DNA of 5,546 nucleotides from Syntrophaceae bacterium (GTDB taxonomy: Bacteria > Desulfobacterota > Desulfomonilia > Desulfomonilales > Desulfomonilaceae): assembly GCA_014874425.1 (NCBI GenBank), contig JACWAG010000312.1, positions 1 through 5,546 on the forward strand, read 5' to 3'. The notes under the pieces are model-generated. The model was given only the letters and a program-made list of their open reading frames with translations. It made no database searches and was not told the DNA's origin. Position 1 is the stretch's first letter, and every line of letters starts with the position of its first letter. Shown in pieces: positions 1-4,641 of the stretch. The position numbers and the translations under genes were made by a program.

Positions 1-78
1 TGGATAGGGACGATTTTTCTCTGGCTTGGCCCCCGAGAAAGAAATTACATTGATCAACAAGGGCATCATGCTAACTAA
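1..78 (+). CDS. Possible C-terminal tail of an upstream membrane protein (partial, 5' end outside window)
   Basis: Reading from base 1, the first frame stays open for 25 codons and ends at TAA 76-78. The peptide starts with a hydrophobic stretch (WIGTIFLWLG), followed by a polar tail with PRERN and ending in GHHAN. This is the usual look of a last transmembrane helix followed by a short cytoplasmic tail, and a GPxxR-type end after the last helix is seen in some major facilitator family transporters. The other two forward frames stop at 5-7 and 51-53. The stretch is short and no domain is visible, so both its coding status and its family are tentative. If real, its stop lies 143 bp before the next start, in the same direction. 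Confidence 0.35.
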   Translation, partial: WIGTIFLWLGPRERNYIDQQGHHAN

Positions 79-120
79 TCGCTACCGGATCACAAAATAA
101 TGTTAGCGCCTTGCGACTGT

Positions 121-142
121 TGTCATTTCGAGCGAGCGCAGC
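121..142 (+). repeat. TGTCATTTCGA-type intergenic repeat, copy 1 (partial)
   Basis: The sequence TGTCATTTCGAGCGAGCGCA starts at 121. Its first 11 bases recur exactly at 4623-4633 on this strand and at 1591-1601 on the opposite strand, always between genes. It resembles the head of a dispersed repeat that begins TGTCATTTCGA or TGTCATTCCGA and continues into a GAGAAATC-like part. Here the second half is missing or decayed. I see no open reading frame or terminator associated with it. Confidence 0.6.
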
Positions 143-209
143 AGCATGAACAGACAGCTTGCACTCAAAAGTCGCGTTCCACTGTCCCAAGACCATTGCT
201 ACAGTTCGG

Positions 210-215
210 AAAGGA
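210..215 (+). promoter_or_regulatory. Ribosome binding site that decides the GTG start at 222
   Basis: AAAGGA lies 6 nt before GTG 222-224, an ideal Shine-Dalgarno spacing. The more upstream in-frame TTG at 159 has no comparable purine-rich site. It would also add 21 polar residues in front of an N-terminal membrane helix. Confidence 0.7.
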
Positions 216-221
216 CTCGGT

Positions 222-1283
222 GTGAAGGATACATTGGTCAACCTGATGGTCGGTGTTGTAGCCGCATGTTTAACACTAGTGGCCGCAGAACTGGTTTACA
301 GGGCATTACTATTCCATGGCCCTACCTACCTGGAAAATTTGCGAGACCCCGGCCTCTATGCTCAGAGCGATTCCAATGATGATTACTGGAAATTACGAGT
401 TGCTTTTGGTGGAACTCCTGCTCGGCGTAACGATCCATTGTTAGGCCACATAAAGAGCGACATAGTGCCTAACACTTACTTACACGCCAATGCTGGCGAG
501 ATTGGTTCTAGAACGCCGGTTCTTTTCTATGGGGATTCTTTTGCTGGTTGCGCCGTCCGTAGCGAGGATTGCTTTGAGGGTATTTTGAATAGCAACAGAG
601 AGTTCTCAGCCAAGTATTATCTTATAAATTACGGCGTCGGAAGCTACGGTCTCGATCAGATATATCTTCTATATCAAAAGACAATTGGACTCTATCGCAA
701 CCCTATCGTCGTATTTAGTTTTCTCGATGCCGACATTGATAGATGTCTGCTTACAATGAGAGAGGGGCAGAAGCCCTATTTCACTATGATCAACGGACAA
801 TTGGCCCTTCGAGGACTCCCGATTGAGATGGACCAACGGAAGTTCTTTGCAGACCGACCAGTGGCGATAACGTCCTATCTGTGGAGACTCGTCATGTTTA
901 GGATGTTCCCGGGCTCGAATGATGCAAATAGTCCGAGCGATCCGCAACGATCCGAGAAGAAAAAGCTTGCAGAGGCCCTTCTATTGAAGGTGTCCAGAGA
1001 TTTGCAGGCTCGAGGTTTAAAATACATGTTCCTGGTTTTTGAGGGACTACACAGGCCATGGAAGCCACTGAATTGGCGAATTGTGTTCTTAGCCGATCTT
1101 TTCTCAAAGCACCACATGCCCCATATATGGGTGCGCATGTCAATTGAACGTAGCTCCACTGCCAAGGATTTTGATCACCGGAAGTACATCGTCAGTATCG
1201 CAGATCCCCATCCGAACCGGTTGGCCAATAGTATAGTTTCAGAGAGGATACTTGAGTGGTTGAGATCAGGAATTACAGACTAA
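222..1283 (+). CDS. Membrane-anchored SGNH/GDSL-type hydrolase-like protein of a polysaccharide locus
   Basis: The protein has 353 residues from GTG 222. Residues about 6-26 form a hydrophobic N-terminal helix (LVNLMVGVVAACLTL and on), likely a signal anchor with the rest outside the cytoplasm. The segment VLFYGDSFAGC holds the block I GDS motif, with the candidate nucleophile Ser106. INYGVGSYGLDQ (about 135-146) matches the glycine block II. VVFSFLDADIDR (about 163-174) sits where block III is expected, but lacks the usual GxND asparagine. DPHPN (Asp328, His330) near the C terminus matches block V, completing Ser-Asp-His. Members of this family are esterases or acyltransferases, and copies inside glycan clusters are thought to act on acyl groups of the polysaccharide. 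That role, and acetyl as the group, are inferred here. Length and architecture look intact. The gene is followed after about 20 bp by a relic insertion element. A catalytically weak SGNH-fold protein is the main alternative. Confidence 0.85.
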   Translation: MKDTLVNLMVGVVAACLTLVAAELVYRALLFHGPTYLENLRDPGLYAQSDSNDDYWKLRVAFGGTPARRNDPLLGHIKSDIVPNTYLHANAGEIGSRTPVLFYGDSFAGCAVRSEDCFEGILNSNREFSAKYYLINYGVGSYGLDQIYLLYQKTIGLYRNPIVVFSFLDADIDRCLLTMREGQKPYFTMINGQLALRGLPIEMDQRKFFADRPVAITSYLWRLVMFRMFPGSNDANSPSDPQRSEKKKLAEALLLKVSRDLQARGLKYMFLVFEGLHRPWKPLNWRIVFLADLFSKHHMPHIWVRMSIERSSTAKDFDHRKYIVSIADPHPNRLANSIVSERILEWLRSGITD

Positions 1284-1303
1284 TGATCTATCCGAGAATT
1301 GGA

Positions 1304-1320
1304 TAGTGTTGCGTTCCATA
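1304..1320 (+). repeat. Left terminal inverted repeat of the IS630-type relic
   Basis: The sequence TAGTGTTGCGTTCCATA pairs with 1518-1534 on the other strand, with mismatches at 1305, 1310 and 1318. It begins with TA, the dinucleotide targeted by IS630-family elements, 20 bp after the stop codon of the SGNH gene. Confidence 0.72.
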
Positions 1321-1504
1321 TGCCTCCCGGTTAAATCAGGTGGAAATCTGGTTCAATATCTGTACTAGCGATGTTATCAGGGGTGGAATCTGGCATTCCA
1401 AAGAGAAACCTTTGAAACAGATCATGCATTATATCAAACAATCCAATGAGTACAAGACTCACCCATTCAAATGGACTTTTACCGGAAAAGTTCTGGTCGC
1501 CTAA
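1316..1504 (+). pseudogene. IS630-family transposase, C-terminal fragment only
   Basis: An uninterrupted frame of 62 codons ends in TAA and has no start of its own. It reads PYASRLNQVEIWF, then SDVIRGGIWHSKEKP, a segment with IMHYIKQSNEY, and ends HPFKWTFTGKVLVA. The patterns ASxLNQVExWF, RGGxWHS and PFKWTxTGK are recognisable marks of the end of IS630-family transposases, where the NQVE segment carries the last acidic residue of the DDE triad. The rest of the enzyme, normally more than 250 residues, is missing, because the left inverted repeat joins directly before this piece. There are no frameshifts or stops within the fragment, so the deletion and loss seem fairly recent. The family assignment comes from recognising these motifs; no search was run. 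Confidence 0.85.
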
Positions 1505-1517
1505 TCTACATTGAACT

Positions 1518-1534
1518 TAGGGAACGCTACACCA
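1518..1534 (-). repeat. Right terminal inverted repeat of the IS630-type relic
   Basis: On the minus strand it reads TGGTGTAGCGTTCCCTA and matches the left end at 14 of 17 positions. It starts 13 bp after the transposase stop, as is usual in compact insertion sequences. The first degenerate TGTCAT repeat copy lies a few bases beyond it. Confidence 0.72.
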
Positions 1535-1536
1535 GT

Positions 1537-1678
1537 ATGACATCGTCCTTTCAGGGCCATGAAGGATCACATTTCTCCTCCAAATTGTCGTCGAAATGAC
1601 AGCAGTCTCGGGCTTGTGTAGGATGACATGGAGTAGTATGATAGACAAGGTTGTAGAATCTACCCCTAGCGGATGACA
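1537..1678 (-). repeat. Cluster of degenerate TGTCAT-headed repeats, including copy 2 of TGTCATTTCGA
   Basis: On the minus strand TGTCAT occurs four times in 142 bp (1673-1678, 1623-1628, 1596-1601, 1537-1542). The copy ending at 1601 is the best preserved: TGTCATTTCGACGACAA, followed by GGAGGAGAAAT and GATCCTTCA, which is the layout of a common intergenic repeat that runs from TGTCATTTCGA to GAGAAATC. Within it, 1546-1553 and 1560-1566 form a 7-bp stem with one bulge and a 6-nt loop. No protein-coding capacity is evident. The unit borders cannot be fixed from one window, and the other three copies may be related units or decayed fragments. Confidence 0.5.
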
Positions 1679-1853
1679 ACCCAATCTGAAGTCTGTTATT
1701 ATCTTTTTAATTAATATAGGCCAAATGGCCGTCACAATTTTTCTAATTTGTCCCTAATCATCAACCGTTGGGCTTCATTTTATTAATTAAGAATTAAGTA
1801 TAACTAACTGGAATTTTATTGCAACATGTCGAATTGTGTAGTAATACAACTTG
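1679..1853. other. AT-rich non-coding stretch before the glycosyltransferase gene
   Basis: This part of the 662-bp gap has no believable reading frame. It is rich in A and T, with TTAATTAAT at 1709-1717 and ATTAATTAAGAATTAAG at 1782-1798, followed by a possible promoter. A short GGCC-aaat-GGCC palindrome lies at 1719-1730, but its stem is too short to call a terminator. Upstream control of the two downstream genes most likely lies here. Confidence 0.4.
1819..1847 (+). promoter_or_regulatory. Weak candidate sigma-70-type promoter for the glycosyltransferase gene
   Basis: TTGCAA (1819-1824) and TAATAC (1842-1847) are separated by 17 bp. The matches to TTGACA and TATAAT are only 4/6 and 3/6. 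Transcription from it would begin near 1853-1855, just at the hairpin at 1854-1878. In such AT-rich DNA, matches of this quality also arise by chance. Confidence 0.2.
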
Positions 1854-1878
1854 GGTCGTGAATGTTCGTTTCGCGACC
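1854..1878 (+). promoter_or_regulatory. Leader hairpin / imperfect palindrome upstream of the glycosyltransferase gene
   Basis: GGTCGTGAA (1854-1862) pairs with TTCGCGACC (1870-1878) over 9 bp with one G-U pair, leaving the 7-nt loop TGTTCGT. It ends 67 nt before the ATG at 1946. It is followed by GGGGG, not a run of T, so it is not an intrinsic terminator. It could be a stabilising or regulatory RNA stem in the 5' leader, or a palindromic binding site in DNA. The sequence cannot decide between these. Confidence 0.5.
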
Positions 1879-1933
1879 GGGGGATGCGCTGATCCATTCC
1901 GAAAAATAAAACCTGGCTATCAAAAGAAAAATT

Positions 1934-1940
1934 GGGGGGA
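1934..1940 (+). promoter_or_regulatory. Ribosome binding site of the glycosyltransferase gene
   Basis: GGGGGGA ends 5 nt before ATG 1946. It is an unusually G-rich Shine-Dalgarno without a perfect AGGAGG core, but no other in-frame start near the N-terminal strand TKRTIFTIVSCN has a better site. Confidence 0.5.
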
Positions 1941-1945
1941 AACCA

Positions 1946-4585
1946 ATGACGAAGCGGACCATATTTACTATTGTCTCGTGTAACTATTTTCATTATGCCA
2001 AAACACTCATGCAATCCGTCAGGAAAGTTGATCCATCATCTGATCTTTTTGTGATTTTAGTAGATGATGGCTATGATCCTACAGACTATGCGTCCGACAT
2101 CTTTCATGTGATCAATTTCAAAGACATACCTATCCCTGATAGAAAGAAAATGTGTTTTCAATATGATATTCTGGAACTTAACACCGCTGTTAAACCTTTT
2201 GCCATCAAGTATCTGTTCAACAAAGGTTACTATAAAGTTGTCTATCTCGACCCCGATATATTCGTTTACAGCCCACTCGAAAAGACTTTTGACTCACTCG
2301 AAGCGCATGACGCAGTCGTCACGCCTCACCTGACAAAGCCCCTAGTTGACAAATTTCGGCCTGCTGATTTGGATATACTTAAGGCGGGTGTCTACAACTT
2401 AGGGTTTCTTGCGGTTAAAGCCACAACTGAAGTCCAGTACTTCATAGATTGGTGGGCGGAGAAACTTGTTGACCAGTGCAGGGTAGCGATTGCAGAAGGA
2501 ATATTCGTTGATCAGAAATGGTGCGACTTTATTCCTTCATTCGTAAAACAAGTCCTCGTAGACCACGACCCTGGAATGAACGTGGCTTACTGGAACCTGA
2601 AGCACCGTGAAGTCAAAGAGCTGGACAATTCATATTTCGTGGGACCTTCTCCTCTGATCTTTTTCCATTTTAGCGGGCTGGGTTTAAACGGTATGTCGCT
2701 CCTCTCTCGGCACGAAGACCGTTTTGAATCTCAAGGGCTACCTAAAACCGTTGAAGATCTAAAAAACAATTACCTTCAAAGACTATGTGAAAACGGGTCC
2801 AAATTTTTCTCGCGGCAAAAGTATAATTTTGATTATTTTTCCGATTCGTCGATCAAAATTCCAAAGGCCGCTCGTGAGTTGTACAGAACCAACGCTGCGA
2901 TCAGATCAATATTTGGTTCAAACCCGTTTAATATCTCAGGTGATCCAGGGTTCCTCAAGACATACAATAAGAAAGTTTATGGAGCCAATAACCCGCTTAC
3001 TCTGTTATGCGAGTCGATATACAAATCAAGACCAGACCTTCAGGCGCATTTCCCTGGTTCATTACGGGGCGACAGTTATGATCTTTGCCGGTGGTTCATA
3101 AAGAATGCACAGTTAGAATATGGCCTGGACGACATCTTTATTAAAGGGGCGCGAAAAGATCTGGCAGAAATGTCCAGGCCTAAAAGGAAATTGACCGATC
3201 TGCCTCGGTTGGTATGCAACAAAATGTTGATAAAAGCGGCTAAATTTACAAAGCCGCAACTGAACACGCCTTACAACCAAAACTTCCAGTCTTCGTTAGC
3301 TACGTATCGAGGCAGGATGTTAAGATTTGGTATAGCCAAGTCGGTATCAGCAGCAAAAAGAATCTTCGGATTGGATCGTTGTCACAGAATACGGGAAGCT
3401 TTAAACGAAAGCATAGTACGATCGTTTAGTAGCAAGAGCTTTAAAGCATCAAGACACCAGCCAAAATTATCTGAAGAGAGCCCTGGACTAAATGTTATAG
3501 GCTACCTGGGCGCTGAATCCGGAGTGGGAGAGTCTGCAAGATCGACAATACGAGCCGCTACTGCGGCAGGTATCCCGATCAGCGCCATCAACTTTACCCA
3601 TGGTTGCAATTCCCGAAAGCTCGAACAAACGGGTCTTGATTGCGACAATATATCTAGACATTTTGTAAACATTGCTCATGTGAACGCTGATCAAACACCA
3701 GCTTTGTTCCAGGAAATGGGTACTCACTTTTTTTCGGACCGCTACAATATTGGCTACTGGGTTTGGGAAACAACAGAGTTCCCCTCCGAATTCCTGAAAT
3801 CATTTGAATGTTATGATGAAATTTGGACGGCTTCCGAATTTTGCCGAGACGTAATAACCAGAAAATCTCCAAAACCTGTTCTAAAAATTCCCCACTCCAT
3901 CAATCTATTTCCCAATTCGTCTATTTCAAGATCCAGCTTGAGGTTACCTGAAGAAAATTTTCTGTTTCTGACCATGGCTGATTTCCTTAGCGTCCCTGAG
4001 CGGAAAAACCCTATAGGCACAATCGACGCATTTATAAAAGCCTTTGGACCAGCGCCGCAAGATGTGGGGCTTGTAATCAAAATTAGTAATTCCTGGTACC
4101 ACCCGGAAATAAGAAGCGACATCATCAATAAAATTAGAAATAGCAAATCGATAATCGTCATTGATGATTACATGGACAGACCCTCAGTGAATGCATTGAT
4201 TGCCGCTATTGACTGTTTTGTTTCCCTTCACCGGTCAGAAGGGTTTGGTTTACCGATCGCTGAGGCCATGAGTCTCGGTAAACCCGTAATTGCGACAGGT
4301 TGGTCTGGTAACATGGAATTCATGAACGACACGAATTCGTTTCCTGTCAAATATGAGCTTGAGGAAATTCCATTACAAAATGGTCCATACAAGAACGCAG
4401 GCTTTTGGGCGGAACCGGATTGTGATCACGCTGCGGAACTAATGAGGTATGTGGTACAGAACCCGGCGCATGTTCAAGAAGTTGGGGCCTTAGCTAAAGC
4501 CAGGATGGCCAATGATTATTCACCGCACACTGTCGGAAACCTTATACGTGACAGGTTAACCTGGATACAGGAATCACTGAACTGA
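1946..4585 (+). CDS. Two-domain glycosyltransferase: N-terminal GT8-like (GT-A) fused to C-terminal GT4-like (GT-B)
   Basis: The protein has 879 residues with no signal peptide or membrane helix, so it is cytoplasmic. Residues about 5-260 form a GT-A domain like family GT8: a first strand IFTIVSCNYFHYA, the metal-binding DPD (102-104) in VVYLDPDIFVY, YNLGFLAV (150-157), VDQKW (188-192), MNVAYWNL (211-218) and HFSG (241-244) in the place of the GT8 HxxG. Residues about 300-400 carry a middle segment with IYKSRPDLQAHFP and DLCRWFIKNAQLEYG, followed by a basic, poorly conserved-looking linker to about 510. Residues about 514-875 form a GT-B domain like GT4: GYLGAESGVGESAR (519-532), YWVWETTEFP, IWTASEFCRD, PHS (649-651), PERKNP (684-689) with candidate phosphate-binding Lys687, and EGFGLPIAE with the E765-X7-E773 motif. 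Both families use nucleotide sugars with retention, so the protein probably adds two sugars to a lipid-linked glycan. Donors and acceptor cannot be read from sequence. It is probably co-transcribed with the membrane protein 56 bp downstream. Confidence 0.92.
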   Translation: MTKRTIFTIVSCNYFHYAKTLMQSVRKVDPSSDLFVILVDDGYDPTDYASDIFHVINFKDIPIPDRKKMCFQYDILELNTAVKPFAIKYLFNKGYYKVVYLDPDIFVYSPLEKTFDSLEAHDAVVTPHLTKPLVDKFRPADLDILKAGVYNLGFLAVKATTEVQYFIDWWAEKLVDQCRVAIAEGIFVDQKWCDFIPSFVKQVLVDHDPGMNVAYWNLKHREVKELDNSYFVGPSPLIFFHFSGLGLNGMSLLSRHEDRFESQGLPKTVEDLKNNYLQRLCENGSKFFSRQKYNFDYFSDSSIKIPKAARELYRTNAAIRSIFGSNPFNISGDPGFLKTYNKKVYGANNPLTLLCESIYKSRPDLQAHFPGSLRGDSYDLCRWFIKNAQLEYGLDDIFIKGARKDLAEMSRPKRKLTDLPRLVCNKMLIKAAKFTKPQLNTPYNQNFQSSLATYRGRMLRFGIAKSVSAAKRIFGLDRCHRIREALNESIVRSFSSKSFKASRHQPKLSEESPGLNVIGYLGAESGVGESARSTIRAATAAGIPISAINFTHGCNSRKLEQTGLDCDNISRHFVNIAHVNADQTPALFQEMGTHFFSDRYNIGYWVWETTEFPSEFLKSFECYDEIWTASEFCRDVITRKSPKPVLKIPHSINLFPNSSISRSSLRLPEENFLFLTMADFLSVPERKNPIGTIDAFIKAFGPAPQDVGLVIKISNSWYHPEIRSDIINKIRNSKSIIVIDDYMDRPSVNALIAAIDCFVSLHRSEGFGLPIAEAMSLGKPVIATGWSGNMEFMNDTNSFPVKYELEEIPLQNGPYKNAGFWAEPDCDHAAELMRYVVQNPAHVQEVGALAKARMANDYSPHTVGNLIRDRLTWIQESLN

Positions 4586-4622
4586 AAATACCATGACCTA
4601 GTTTCGGGGAATGTGGCGCCGA

Positions 4623-4633
4623 TGTCATTTCGA
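4623..4633 (+). repeat. TGTCATTTCGA repeat, copy 3 (partial, overlaps a ribosome binding site)
   Basis: These 11 bases are identical to those at 121-131 and, on the other strand, at 1591-1601. The following bases are GGGGGAGC, with no second half of the repeat. The copy fills much of the 56-bp gap between the glycosyltransferase stop and the next start. Confidence 0.55.
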
Positions 4634-4637
4634 GGGG
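4632..4637 (+). promoter_or_regulatory. Ribosome binding site of the membrane-protein gene
   Basis: GAGGGG begins inside the last two bases of the TGTCATTTCGA repeat. The GAGG core (4632-4635) is 6 nt from ATG 4642. The second in-frame ATG at 4669 has only a weak AGAG upstream. The repeat therefore seems to contribute to translation initiation of this gene. Confidence 0.5.
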
Positions 4638-4641
4638 GAGC

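Larger units (their letters stand above)
1304..1534 (+). mobile_element. Internally deleted IS630-family mini-element (relic)
   Basis: The left end TAGTGTTGCGTTCCATA (1304-1320) and the complement of the right end, TGGTGTAGCGTTCCCTA (1534 to 1518), agree at 14 of 17 bases, so they form terminal inverted repeats about 231 bp apart. Between them is the readable C terminus of an IS630-type transposase, ending at TAA 1502-1504, 13 bp before the right repeat. The left repeat runs almost directly into that coding remnant, so most of the element, including the transposase N terminus and the catalytic DDE core, has been deleted. IS630 elements insert at TA. TA is present at the left end (1304-1305), but the matching right-end position reads CA, consistent with decay. 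The element could not make its own transposase. It could be moved only in trans, if the ends still work. Confidence 0.8.

Noticed and set aside
70..107. GCTAAC/GTTAGC inverted repeat
   Set aside because: The stem is 6 bp with a 26-nt loop and no T tract, which is easily due to chance.
146..379. 77-codon plus-strand frame starting at ATG 146
   Set aside because: It overlaps the SGNH gene in another frame and has no hydrophobic or domain pattern; it is a shadow.
1288..1306. CTATCC-gagaatt-GGATAG hairpin just after the SGNH gene, as a terminator
   Set aside because: The stem is only 6 bp, no T run follows, and its right arm overlaps the left end of the IS630-type relic.
1335..1394. Imperfect direct repeat (CAGGTGGAAATCTGG and CAGGGGTGGAATCTGG)
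   Set aside because: Both copies lie in the transposase remnant and encode the unrelated motifs NQVEIW and RGGIW, so the likeness is best explained as coincidence in coding DNA.
1517..1735. 72-codon minus-strand reading frame
   Set aside because: It runs across the right inverted repeat of the relic and the repeat cluster, has no ribosome binding site and shows no protein features.
1719..1742. GGCC-aaat-GGCC palindrome followed by a T run, as a terminator
   Set aside because: The stem is 4 bp and the T run starts 7 nt later, which is too weak for an intrinsic terminator.
3728..3734. Run of seven T as a slippage or phase-variation site
   Set aside because: It is short, lies in normal codons (His-Phe-Phe-Ser) deep inside the fused enzyme, and nothing suggests programmed frameshifting.
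3811..4161. 116-codon minus-strand frame inside the glycosyltransferase gene
   Set aside because: It is antisense to the well-supported GT4-like domain and has no initiation signals of its own.
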